Assembly (NCBI GenBank): GCA_022410635.1
Contig: JAJVDF010000207.1
Location: 914,482 to 978,481 of the forward strand
Length of the DNA stretch: 64,000 nucleotides
Source of the DNA: Tretioscincus oriximinensis
Lineage: Eukaryota > Chordata > Lepidosauria > Squamata > Gymnophthalmidae
Direction of reading: 5' to 3'
The position numbers and the translations under genes were made by a program. The notes beneath the pieces are model-generated. The model saw nothing but the letters and a program-made list of their open reading frames with translations. It made no database searches and was not told where the DNA came from. Positions 47,808 to 59,600 of this stretch are shown here, piece by piece. Position 1 is the first letter of the stretch, and the number at the start of each line of letters is the position of its first letter.

Positions 47808-47981
47808 GGCTGACCAGATGACCCCTTTTGGGGGGGTTGAAAACATGTTTTTGGGGTGCCTCCCATTTTTTTCTGAGGAAAAAAAAACAAAAATATTTTT
47901 GAAAAAGATTTCCTCAGCAAAAACTGGGAGGCACCCCAAAAACAGGTTTTCAAACACACACACCCAAAAAAGGGGTCAGCC
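47808..47981. mobile_element. Palindromic MITE, copy C
   Basis: GGCTGACCAGATGACCCC at left; right end GGGGTCAGCC has lost the ATCTG segment. Interior GGGGTGCCTCCCATTTTTTT pairs with AAACTGGGAGGCACCCC. Flanks do not show a clear duplication. Confidence 0.8.
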
Positions 47982-48335
47982 TATAAAGAATACAATGACG
48001 GGGATTGACGTACTTTGCGGAAGAGGCTATTCCGTAGAATGCGGGCAACCCCCAAAGAGGCCCTGCTCTGGGTTCCCACTCCATTTACTGTTGAGAGGAG
48101 TGGTAGAAGCAGGAGGGCCTCCCTGCAGATCTTAAAGCATGGGCAGGTTGATGTGGGGGAAGGACGTCCTTTCAGTGTTTGGGGCCCAAGTTATTTAGGG
48201 CCTTGTAAGTTAAAGTTAACATCTTGAATTGAACTTGGTAGCAGATTGGCAACCAGTGCAGCTTTTTCAAGACCGGCATGATATGTGTCCAACCAGTTCT
48301 TCCAGTTAGCAGTTCTTCTGCTTGACAGTGCTTAA
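47982..48335 (-). pseudogene. LINE ORF2 remnant right of MITE C
   Basis: The minus frame reads PVLKKLHWLPICYQVQFKML then TLTYKALNNLGPKH, the CR1/L2-group RT segment LHWLPxxxRxxFKxLxxTYKAL. The frame carries on past it only as noise. Confidence 0.8.
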
Positions 48336-48399
48336 GTCCAATTGGTGGGCCACTGTGCCACAATATACCGTAGAAATATGATAAATGAATTAAAGCATA

Positions 48400-49085
48400 A
48401 TTTAAAAAAGAGTACAAATTATAATTAAGAAATATAATTATGATATCAGTATATGGATCAATGTGATGCTAATTCTGGCAGCAATTTCTCAGGGCACCTG
48501 CCAGGTTTTAAAACAATGTTTAGAAACGCTATAAATGTTATTAAATATTAGAAATATAATTATGTATTAAGGATAGAAATTGATAAAAAATGGATAATGA
48601 TTAAGAAAAAAATGAGAGAGGGAAGGGAAGAGAAAGTAATTTACAAAAGAATAAAATATTTAAAAGTATATTAGAAAATATATAGAAAATCAATATAAAT
48701 TGGTGAAGAAATATATATTTGTAGAGAAAAATGGGTAGGGAAACACTAATACAGGTGAAACCCCATTATAACGAACACCACAAGCTCAGGTAAATTTGTT
48801 TGTAATATTGAACTTTTGTTATAATGAAACCCACTGGAACCAGCATTACTCTTACAGTTATTCTGCTGGGATGTTCAAATTTGTTTGTCATACCGCATTT
48901 TTTTATATATTGGGGTTCTTTATAAAGGGATTTTACCTGTAGATTGTATGAGGAAGAGAAGGGGAAGGAGGAGGAGGAAGGGTGGAATAGGGAAAAATGT
49001 TTAAAATACTGAAATGATTGAATCTTCAAAATGTATGGATTGTAATGAAATGCAAAATGAATAATGTATTTTAAACAACACAATA
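48400..49085 (+). mobile_element. L1-like 3' region hosting a Tigger-like MITE (tentative)
   Basis: Purine-rich GGAAGAGAAGGGGAAGGAGG and ATTGTAATGAAATGCAAAAT resemble the 3' end at 23080-23215. The assignment rests on composition and order only. Confidence 0.4.
48752..48939. mobile_element. Tigger/pogo-like MITE with TA duplication
   Basis: CAGGTGAAACCCCATTATAA at left and AAAGGGATTTTACCTG at right are inverted ends with the CAGGTRAAAYCCC...ATAACGAAC pattern of Tigger elements. TA flanks both ends (48750-48751, 48940-48941). 188 bp. Confidence 0.85.
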
Positions 49086-49094
49086 ACAGGCAAT

Positions 49095-49322
49095 AACAAT
49101 TACAATAAGGAGGAGGAGAAGGAGGATTAGAAGGAGGAGGAGAAGGAGAAGGAAGAAAGAAGAAAGAAGAAAGAAGAAAGAAGAAAGAAGAAAGAAGAAA
49201 GAAAGAAGAAAGAAGAGGAGGAGGAGGAGAAGAAGAAGAAGAAGAAGAAGAAGAAGAAGAAGAAGAAGAAGAAGAAGAAGAAGAAGAAGAAGAAGAAGAA
49301 GAAGAAGAAGAAGAAGAAGAAG
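49095..49322. repeat. (GGAGAA/AAGA/GAA)n compound microsatellite
   Basis: GAGGAGAAGGAGG units, then GAAAGAAGAAA units, then about 100 nt of pure GAA. Poly-leucine or poly-phenylalanine frames on the other strand are artefacts. Confidence 0.95.
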
Positions 49323-50279
49323 AGGCTTTGGGGTGGTAACATTTGTGACCCAGATCATGTATTTCCCTGGTCAGAAAAAGCAGACCTGAATTTTCCAGGT
49401 CTGACTGGTTCAGACCATGGCAATCTGCGTGCAGTATGACCTAATGGAACACTTTTCTATAAATGCCATAAATGTATTGCCTAGAATGACATGCTTCAGG
49501 GAAATACTTCAGGATTCTTTTTTGAAACACAACAAAAACATTTCTTAACAAAACCTTCCAATACGTCCTTTTCTATTTGTGGCGGGCACAGGATACAAAA
49601 AATGTATAAGCAGTAGTTCAACTTTGCCATCCCGTGGGGTAATTCTCAGTGTGGTGGAACCAAACGATGATAGGAAGCAGATGAAGCTTTGTGGAGACAA
49701 GATTCTCCGTTCAAAAATGCATGAAAAAGCCACAGCACAGACAATATTTAATGCTATGCATGCAGACAGCTAGTTCCTTTATCTAATTTTTTTTTAATAT
49801 GTGTGAAACTCCTTGAGCTGTGGCGAGTCAATGCGGAGCCAGCTATCAGTATCACAGCACACTATGCTTCATGTGTGCCAAGGGAAACATCCCAGAAGCT
49901 TTTTCCCATGCATAGAATAATAATAAACAATTATAGGATACTTTACATTTATATAGAGTTTTCATATACTGAAGGAGCCCAAACCACTTGCTTGATTTTA
50001 ACCCAATATGGTGATTTATACACAAAAGTTTCTCTTTTTCCATTCCCTGAAACAAAGTCACCCATATACACAAAGCAGCACAGATATCATTTGTCTAGTT
50101 CAAAACCAAGGAAAATGCCAGAGTTAATTAGAGCAGCACAGATGCTAGAACTGCAGCACAAGTTTAATTTGGGATCGAAGTGCCAAAACTGGTATCCAGA
50201 TATGAAACTTTGGGGTCTCTCCTTATGCAGTTTGGAGTTCTCCAGTTGAATTGCATTGGGCTGAAATTTTATTTTTACA

Positions 50280-50540
50280 AGAGGGGAGGAGGAGAAGAAG
50301 AAGAAGTAGAAGAACAAAAACAAGAAGAACAAGAAGAACAAGAAGAACAAGAAGAACAAGAAGAACAAGAAGAACAAGAAGAACAAGAAGAACAAGAAGA
50401 ACAAGAAGAACAAGAAGAACAAGAACAAGACGAAAAAGAAGAGCAAGAAGAAGAACAAGAAAAAGAACAACAAGAACAACAAGAACAAGAGGAGGAGAGT
50501 GAGGGTGAGGGGAGGGAGAAGAAGGAAGAGGAAGATTGAT
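50280..50540. repeat. (AAGAAC)n hexamer microsatellite
   Basis: About 20 AAGAAC/CAAGAA units flanked by GGAGGAGAAGAAG and GAGGAGAG patches. The poly-Glu-Glu-Gln frame across it is not a gene. Confidence 0.95.
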
Positions 50541-50785
50541 CTGAAGGGTCTCAGCAACTTACAAGGTTATTTTTCACCAAAGGCTTACATCCATTCTCCT
50601 ACATTGGTGGCACACGAATGGCACAGATGTTAAGAGATGGTTTTTCATACAAGAGGTCCGTACCTCTCTACTGGCCTCAGCTTCAAGCAACTCCGTTGTT
50701 TGAAGGAAAGTAGATTTCCAATATACATTTCAAGTAGATTAATGAGTACCATCACTAATCAGGTGGGGAAAATAGATGTAAGCCA
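50541..50785. mobile_element. Rearranged SINE pieces in opposite orientations
   Basis: 50545-50600 matches the minus-oriented SINE 3' body (CAGCAACTTACAAGGTTA, GGCTTACATCCATTC). 50655-50785 matches the plus-oriented middle (TACTGGCCTCAGCTTCAAGC, AGATTAATGAGTACCA). Confidence 0.6.
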
Positions 50786-50789
50786 AGGG

Positions 50790-51070
50790 GGGGGGAATTC
50801 AACTAGAAGGTCACTAGTCTATGGAAGAGATGATGGTCACTAGCAACCTGGTCACTAGCTATTAGGATGGATCTCTTGATACTAGCTCCAGGATAGAGCA
50901 ATAGGCAGTATTTCTGAAATACCATTTGCAGGGAGTCAAGAACAGGTGAAGTCTGCCTTCTCCTGCTTGAGAATGTCCATGTGCAATTGGTGGGGCATTA
51001 TATGAGATAGAATGCTGGATTAGATGTGCTGTGGCCCAGCTCAGCAGGGCTTTTCTTGGGTTCTTATGGT
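50790..51070 (+). mobile_element. CR1-like LINE 3' end
   Basis: GATGGTCACTAGCAACCTGG, GCAATAGGCAGTATTTCTG and TGCTGTGGCCCAGCTCAGC, ending GGGTTCTTATGG. Confidence 0.7.
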
Positions 51071-51354
51071 AGAGACTTCTTCAGTATATAAAAAGCATTC
51101 ACAATGAGGCACCTTCCAGTGTAGGTGGGACCATGGGATTATCTCCATACATAACAGATTGGAAGGTTGATGGCATGCCTGTTGCCATGGGCAGATTATA
51201 TACTGGTGGGATCTGGCCTTACAACACCAGCTCTTTTTCTCAGGAACTTGGGATTGGTTGAGATAAGCCATCATTGGAAACTCAGAGTGTAGAACCTCAA
51301 TTATTTGAAAGGTAATCTTGTCAATACTTTGGTCTCAGTTGGTGTCACAAGACA

Positions 51355-51610
51355 AAAGATGAAGAAGAAGAACTGGGTTCTTATACCCCACTTCTCTCAC
51401 CTTTCAGAGAGACTCAAAGCAGCTTACAAGGGTATTTTTGTCTGAAAGCTCACATTCTATCTTCCCCACCAGGCTGTGGTGGTTCCCATGTATCTACTTG
51501 CAGTCAGCTGCAATTTCTTGCAATTCATGCCTTTGAATAGCTGGGTTGGCTAGAGCTACAGGCTAGTGGAAGGTGCTCACCCCTCCCCACATCTGACACA
51601 GGATGTCAAG
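51355..51610 (-). mobile_element. tRNA-headed SINE with (AAG)4 tail
   Basis: GAAGAAGAAGAACTGGGTTC, TTATACCCCACTTCTC and GGTGCTCACCCCTCCCCAC; head truncated. Confidence 0.8.
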
Positions 51611-53534
51611 TAGGCAAAGTTGCTCCCAAGCTTCCACAACATCACAATACAGAAGTACATAAAATGAAGTCCTAGGGTGGCTAAAAGCACAATAGAAATG
51701 TGTGCCTTAGCTTTAGAAGGGAATATTAAATGATATCACTCTAAATAGTGTGTTGGTTTGGACATTGCTGAGACCCTGAAGTGAGCACTTGGTTGCCTGG
51801 AGGAGTTCTTGATCTAGCCCATGTCAATGTAACCTGAAACATCCAATCTATTTTTATATCTCTGTAGGAACTGCCCCTTAAGAACTATCCATTGACAGAT
51901 CTATTAAAACTAGGCAGCTATCTTCTCCCTTGGATCTCTCTGCAGTGTAAATTTAGACATGCCTAGGGAGCAGTTTCTAAGATAGAGGTTGGAACTGTAG
52001 ACACCTTCCTGCAGGGACCCAGATGTTAGATGACTACCTCAAGTAGCATAAGCTGTGGAACACGAAAGAGGGCATGCTGGCAGAGAGTGCTATGGGATTT
52101 TTTAACATAAAAATGGCCTCTGACCTGAAGTACAATTTGCCTTGTCACCAGAAGCCTATTATTCAGCTGTCTATCTGAAAACAGTTTATATATAAAACAG
52201 GGCACTGACAGCTATTGCTTTCCTTCACCAGAACAATGTATTTTACCTGCAATCGGGTTAGCTTTCAACATTAAAAAACATAAATGCTGAGATGTTGGTG
52301 ACTCAACATGATAAGTAACCCACTCCAAGGACTGTCTACAACCCAACCTCAGAAGCCAGGAATCAAAGGCCATCACATAGTCTACTGATACAGCTTCCCA
52401 TAAACACTCTGCACCAGTGCTGGGAGCATTTGGGCCAGCAATCTTACACCCAGAGTCTGAAAATCTCGGGTGTTGGGGGCTCCCCGTGGGCACAAAATTT
52501 GGTGAAGACACTTTTGGGNTGGAAACAAAAGTGAGATCATTTGTGATTCACTTTCGCCCCCCAGTATGCCCTTTCTGGAAGCAAGGGCCACAGGTGGCAT
52601 CACCATTCAGGAAATGGGTGGGGCATTGCTATATGAAAACATGTACCCCGTACACGGGTGAATTTTCTAATAAAGCATACATGATTTGCGTACGACTCCC
52701 AACACCCTGGAACTTGTGCAACTTTTAAGATCAGCGGCTCCATGCACACACACAAACATATACACACACACAAGCTTTGACAAATTTGTAGTTCTTGGAA
52801 GACCCATTTCAGCCGCACAGCAAGGTGCATCACAGAATGTGCCACTCAGTGTCCCAATTGAAGCAGATGAGGAAGCTAAGAGCAATCGCTGGATCTGGAA
52901 ATGTTCCTTTTTGTGCAAATAAAACACACTAGGAGTTTATAGCATTAATAATTATGAAAACTGATCCCCCCCCTCCCAGATGTACCTTGAGAAAATTCCT
53001 ATTTTCCTTTTCCATTAAAACTGCAAACTCCTATCCTGGCTTTTATGTGGTAACCCTATATACTAGAGGGACAGGACGAATCTAGTCTGCATTTTGTACT
53101 GTCGTAGAATAAAGCTTCAACTATTCAAATCTGTGAGTTCAGTCCCTACAAATCCAAGTACTGGACATATTAGAAAGTCACACAATGCAAGAAAGGAAGT
53201 TACATCTGAGAAAATTAATTATACTGGCATTTTCTACTTGTTGAACTCTGGCATAGCAGAAGTCTGAAATGTATCTATTCAAATTCACAGTGAGTAGAAC
53301 AGCCTATTACTTCTCCATTGTGAATCTTTTACAATTCAAATGTCATAGAAATTAGTCGAATGTCGGTGAGAATTTGACAGTCTTTGATCAAAGCACATAA
53401 AAACATTTTCAGCCTTTAGTGGCAATGTTAAAATGCTTAATTTAAAGGAAATGTGCATCCTTGTATATTAGGAATATAGAATAGGATTAAGGTGAACGAT
53501 TGTTTAATTTTGTACTTAAATTTGTACTCAAATA
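51611..53534. other. Upstream flank of the kelch-like gene
   Basis: Contains a GGTTACCACA-family MITE (about 52935-53055, ending ATGTGGTAACCCTA). Otherwise no gene, CpG island or TATA-type promoter seen. Confidence 0.4.
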
Positions 53535-53575
53535 GGTCAATATGATGGAATTTCAAGGTGTTTCCTGGTGAAGCT
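53535..53575 (+). promoter_or_regulatory. Probable 5' UTR part of coding exon 1, with splice acceptor
   Basis: A T-rich stretch ending in AAATAG at 53534 looks like a 3' splice site, putting about 41 nt of 5' UTR before the ATG. No GC-rich or TATA promoter is visible close by, so the transcription start probably lies in upstream untranslated exon(s) that I cannot place. The UTR holds a short out-of-frame upstream ORF (ATGATGGAATTTCAAGG...TGA). Inferred from consensus only. Confidence 0.45.
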
Positions 53576-53654
53576 ATGGATTGTCTAAAAGATAGTGATG
53601 AGGAAGATAGCATAGAAAAACCTCTTCCATCTCACGAAACCTACTTGTGTCAGG
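53576..53654 (+). CDS. Kelch-like gene, coding exon 1 (start codon)
   Basis: ATG at 53576 has G at -3 and G at +4. The 79-nt coding part gives 26 codons plus one base (intron phase 1) and ends CAGG before GTAAGT. The peptide begins MDCLKDSDEEDSIEKPL. An upstream ATGATG (53542) in another frame meets a stop before 53576, so 53576 is preferred. It encodes the acidic leader before BTB. A start further upstream through another exon cannot be excluded. Confidence 0.8.
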
Positions 53655-56600
53655 GTAAGTCTTTGATTTTTGCACTATCCTAGAAAAATCCATATGAGTT
53701 GGGCTTTCTCGAAACATGGTACAGTGTAACTTCAACTCAATATAGCTTCATTATACTGGTGCATTTATAACTGTGTCTGGATGAGAGAGGCCACAATTAA
53801 AACACAGGTTGTTTCCATACTTAACCTTCAAAACAAGTCATTTTGTTCTGGACCAAGAAATCCATACAAGGTTTGATCCATTTCTGGATCAAAAATGGCT
53901 GTCCATATTGAGATAGTTGTTCCGGTGTTTTTCCAAAAAGTACTATTAATCTATTTTAAGCCGTAAAGTTTTTTTTTTTTACTTTTATTAAGCTTCAAAG
54001 TATGTATACATCAACGGGGTTTAGTCCAATTCTTCAAGACTGAAAATGGATTAAAAGTATATGTTGGAACAGTACATTTGTCACAATTCCTACACCAACA
54101 ATTAAGGTTCCAATGACCAGAAATGTTATTTTCTAACTTATTAAGCTCTGGAAGACCCAGTGGTCTAACAAGGGACTCCATCAAAATACCCCCTGCCAGT
54201 ACATCGAAGCACAGAGGCAAGTGCATACTTCATAATCCGAGACGTCAAATCTAGGACACAAGATACAATCCCATCCCTATCATGTCTATAACCCACCCCA
54301 ACAAATTGAGAACACAACTGATAGCACCATCCCAAAAGTTTCCATACTTCTTCAGATCTTACCACTAAAATTACAGTTTTTTCAACCTGGAGGATATCTT
54401 ACATCGCGGATTGTCCACAAAATCTGTGGCATATGATATCAGTAGTACTATTTTTTTTTTATTAAAACTAAAAAAAAAACCCATATTCAAGAACAGGGAA
54501 AGGCCTTCCAGAAGATTTATTTTTTCAGCTCTGACATTCATTTTTACCTAAATATGCTTTGTTACTAATTTCCTTTCACCTAATACAGGGATAGGGAAAT
54601 GGTGCCCCCCTTTGATCGAAACCACTACCTTAAACACACACACACTCCAACACACCTTTGCAGCAACCAAAAGAGCAAAGCAGGAGGCAGTGGCTGCTTT
54701 CGACAAGGCGAAGACAAAGCTGCGAAGGCCAAAAGCTCTGTTGTTTCTGTGACGCTGGTGTGTTTTAAGGTAGCAGTTTACCTTGAAGGTTTGAGAACTG
54801 GAACAGTGAAGGGAGATGTGGGGGGAAGGGGAAATTTTCCTTTTGGGGTCAGGGGTGGAGCCTATGGAAGGGGGTGGGGCCTAGGGAAAGGACATGGCTT
54901 GTGGAAAAGAGGCAGGGCCACTTGGCCCTCAAGTGGGGGCCTGGGGCCAAAATGGTCCCCAGGCCCAAAAAATTCCTCACCCCTGATCTAAAAGATCCAG
55001 TTCTTTCCTTTTTTTCCCTGGAATTCTCTGACATATCTTCCATATAATTCCTGTTCTATTTCTATCTCTTTAATAATTCCATTTCTTCCTCCATTTCCTT
55101 TGTATGTTAACTTCCATACTTATACATTATCCTCTCGAGACCACCTTACCAGCTTCCCATAAAATACTTTTTGTTACATTTCCTGTATCATTTATTGAAT
55201 AATAGTTATATTTTCCTCTTTGTGTATTTTCTTTACCATCATTATTCATATCAAGAATTTCAACCTAACTTTCTTGGCCGATGCAACAGTACCCAAAGGC
55301 CACCATTTGTGTGTGTGTGGATTTGATTGCAGCTACCCATAGTTACAGGTGAGTGTTAATGAAACTGGGGTCAACCCCTTGCCTTAGTGCATGATTGCTC
55401 AAGCAGTTTCAAGAACAAGGCTCCACTGCTCTCCATGAGGCTGTTAAAATCTCTTAACTCTCCACACGCACATTCAGTGAGGGCCAATTCCAGAGTGGGA
55501 GAAATAGCTTCACAACTCCAGGGTCCCGTCCCCACTGAGCCTTCTTCTTGGCTATATCTCAGAATAGAAATGTGCCATCTACATGCTAGTATAGGCTATG
55601 GCAGGCCCTGAATGGGGCCTGCCACAGCCTACACTGGCATGTGGATGACCAAGTTCTGTACCGAGATATAACCCAGAATAAGGCTCAGTGGGGACAGGAC
55701 CCAGGAGAGGTCTTAAAATGCTCCATTCATCTCTTTGCCATAAAGTACTGTGGAATCAAGCTGATTTCAATGTGCCTTCATGTCTCTTTGAAAACCTGCG
55801 CCTAAATGCTTTCTAAACATTCAAACAATAGATATTCAAACTGAATTTAAGAATTCAGAAATCTGTATTTTGAAGACTAGGCCATGCCTGTGAAGCAAAC
55901 GGTTAAGATACTGGGGCTTCCGTAATGTTACGTTCAAACCCACTTTCCCTGCCTGTGTGTTTCAGAATGGTGAGATGAAATGACAGAGGAAACTCACGGT
56001 AACTAACTGAAATGTTTTGTCAACTTTCTCTCTTCCTGTCATTTATTTTCTGGGTAGGTTTGAAACAGCTGTATCAATCCCAACAACTTTGTGATGTTAC
56101 CTTGGGAGTTGAAGGAAAGAGCTTTCCTTGTCATAGGTGAGTTAAGGTGTTTGAGGCTCAAGTGACCAAGGAGAGGGGTGAGCGCCATTTATTGACCTTA
56201 GCTTCAGCCAACCTAGCTGTTCAAAAGCAAGGAGTTGCAAGTAGATTAATAGGTACCAGCCTTTGGAGAAGCCTTTGGGTAAAAGAATAGCCTTGTAAGT
56301 CACTTTGAGTCCTTTCAGGTGAGAAAACCAGGGTATAAAAACTCTTCTTCTTCTTCTTCTTCTCCTTCTCCTTCTCCTTCTCCTTCTCCTCCTCCTCCTC
56401 CTCCTCCCCAACCTGGAGGGCAACCTTCCCCAGAATAGTCAAAGGTTTTTTGGATTGTACCTTGCTATAATCTCAGTACTAGATGGCGAAGACAGTTAAA
56501 GCTTTTACTCCCATTTGCACACTACATGAGACTATTTTTCATATGCTGTGATCAAGTCAGAAGATAACTGTGTCCCATAACATCACTGCCTTTTTGGCTG

Positions 56601-59600
56601 GACTTGGCAGAAATCTTACTGTTCTAAACCATGACTTGCAGTTGCATGGTATAATCTGTAAACTTAGTTAGGCTGACCAGATGACTGTCTCCCAGGGAAA
56701 CGTTTTCAAAAAAAGATTAAAAAAAACTTTTTGTTTTTTAAATTTTTTCCCCTCAGAAAAAAACGGGAGCCACCCCAAATTCGGGTTTTCAACACACACA
56801 CCCAAAAGGGATCATCTGGTCAGCCTAAATTAGCTAAAACATAAGACGAGGTTTACCATTAAAAATATATATATTAAAGTGCGTGGAGGAAACTTTAAAC
56901 AGGTGTAGCTTATAATGCCTGCAACATCTGCTGAAATTTCCTCCTTTCCACACCCTTTAAAACTGCAATTCTCCTGTCTCTAGTTTTTTCTTCTTTTTTT
57001 ATGGCAGCCTTATCCAAATAGGTACATTCCCCTCAGGATTAGGGCCCTTTAATCCAAAATAGCAGTAAACCACAATCAATACTATATCTATGCTAGATAT
57101 AGTATTGGAAAGAGAATGGGGGTTGGATCAAGACACTCCAGATATACTAATACAGATTTAGNACAGGAAGCACATAAAAAGCCCTAGAGAGTTAGACTTG
57201 GCAGTCGTCAACAGTGGTGGCTGCCCTCTGGGTTCGTGGGGTTCGGTGAACACTCAAAGATAAAAACCAATGATAAAATCTCCTTTCATAGAGGAGCTGC
57301 CAACAAATAGAAAAGCTCCAGGCAGCTTTTTTAATTGGCAAAAGGGGTCGCCAATCCCAGAACCAATGGGAGGGCTGCCTAGGAGGAACTACAGCCTCTC
57401 TCTCAGTCTCCATACAGGTGCCATTTTGTATTGACATTCAGACTGGGAGAGAGACCTGTAAGTGCTTGAATGTGCCTCCTCCCAGGCGCTTTCCTAACTT
57501 TGCTGAGATTGGAGGAACCTGTTGTCAGCATCAAAATCTCAAGATATTTGGGCCAGGAAGTAAATTCCATGAACCACAGTAACACATGGAAATTTGGAAG
57601 CTGCCTCTTCTAATATCCTTCCACCTTTTTGGGGTTTGCTCTGTTTGAAATTAGAAACTAATTAGAAATCTTCTTTCCAAATGCAGGATGCTCCTGGCCT
57701 CAGTCAGTCCTTATTTCAGAGATATCTTTATCAATTCCAATGAATCTCAAAGCGGGGAGATTCAGCTTAAGGACATGGCTGCCTCTACGCTTCACTGCCT
57801 GCTGGACTACCTCTACACAGAAGAGCTCTCTCTCACAGCAGACACAGCCCAGGACCTCTTCACTGCTGCCAGTAACCTCCAGATCATTCCCTTGAAAGAG
57901 ACAGCAGGAAGGTAGAGAAAATTTTTCATTTTCATACACTAGAACTTAAGTGGAGCCCTGCTGAATCCAGCTAGAGCACATCTAGTCCAGCATTTTGTCT
58001 CACACAGTGGCCCACCAATTGCACCTGGGCAGTCTGAAGCAGAAAAAGGAAAAGCCTTTACCTGTTCTTGACTTCCTGCAAGTAGTATTTCAGAAATACC
58101 TGCCTGTTGCTCCATCTCAGAAGCAAAATCAAGAGATCCATCCTAGTAGCTATTTTCTCTTGGCTTCCATGAACTGGTCTAATCCTTTCTTAAAGCTATC
58201 TAGGCTGCTAGCAACCATCACCCGCTCTGGAAATAAATTCCACGGACCAACGACACTGTAGATGAAAAAATACTTTCCCTTGTCTGTCTTAACCACCAGT
58301 TTCAATGAATGCCCTCTGGTCCTAGTGTTGTGTGACAGAGAAAATATTTCAATCAGATCACCTCTTAAATGCCATCTTTCAACGCTGAAGAGGCCCAGAT
58401 GTTGCAGCCTGATTTCCCCATGTCAGCCACAGGGAAGCAAAATGATGTAAACACATGATATCCTTAAACTCAGATTCAGATTGTTAGGCAGCAGCTACAT
58501 GGTTTCTAGGAAATTTGGTAGCAACCTATGAAGAAAACAATCTCCACATATTGGAATGGAATTCAGGAAGCAATGCTAATGAGGAACTACCCCATGATGC
58601 TGTTCCCATGTGCAAAAATGGCATTGGGGAACTTTCCAGTGAGGAATAAGCCATGGGAGTTGGACCAGTGCAGCTAGTATACAAAACCTGAAATCCTAGA
58701 AATGCCTCTAGCCTGCACCTTCAGGGGATGGGGACGGTTGTTTCTAGGATCGAAACTTAGGCCAGACTTAGCAGAAATTCAGGGCTGTATTTTGGGTGTT
58801 TGACACCCCTGAGCATTTTTTTTTACCCACCCCACCACCTCCGGGGGTTTTCCAAAGGGATTTAAAATAAAAACAAATTATTAATGTTTCTACTGGAAGA
58901 GGGTGCCTTCATGAACTGGCCTCGGTTGCCAGAGCCTCCTAGCGATACTGCAGTAAAAAAAAATTAAAAAAAATCTTCTTTTTCTTTTTACTGAGGGAAG
59001 GATGCCACCCTCTCCCCATTCTGCCACCCTGAGCTGCAGCATAGGTTGCTTTCCCTTAAAGTACAGGCCTGCCGCCATTGCACAGATATCTGCCAACATA
59101 GCCTCTTTGAGAGCCAGTCTGGTCTTGTGATTAAAGTTCTGGACTCTTCTCTGGTAGCCTCCCCCATTTCTACCTGAAGCCTGCTGGGTGACCTTGGGCT
59201 AGTCATAGTTTTTTGGAGATCTCTCAACCCCACTTACTTGACAAGCCGCCTGTTGTAAGCCCCTCTGAGTAGAAAATAAATCAAAGCCTATCCACAATGA
59301 ACCTTTATAGCTATTTGACAGTGGTTTTTTTCCGGAAAACCAATGATCCAGCTTTAAAACCCAAAGTCTTTCAGCTTATACAACAATCTTGTGACGCAAA
59401 TACAACTCACATTTGACTTTCAAGTGGATTATTGACCCTGTCTGGGTGCAACCTGAGTAGGTCGACCAGATGACCTATTTTGGGGGGATTGAAAATCCAT
59501 TTTTTGGGTGCCTCCCGTTTTTTTCTGAGGCAAAAAAATTCAAAAAAANTTTTTTGAAAAACTTTTCCTCAGAAAAAACTGGGAGGCACCCCAAAAACAT

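Noticed and set aside
49071..49358. Poly-leucine frame on the minus strand
   Set aside because: Translation of the GAA microsatellite.
50180..50539. 119-codon Glu/Gln-rich frame and its 156-codon Leu/Phe-rich opposite
   Set aside because: Pure translation of the AAGAAC/GAA microsatellite; no flanking coding signal.
53542..53547. Upstream ATGATG as the kelch start
   Set aside because: Out of frame with the BTB and reaches TGA after eight more codons.
57688..57690. ATG as start of a short separate BTB protein
   Set aside because: Codon follows directly after a splice acceptor and continues the BTB from exon 2; ordinary internal methionine.
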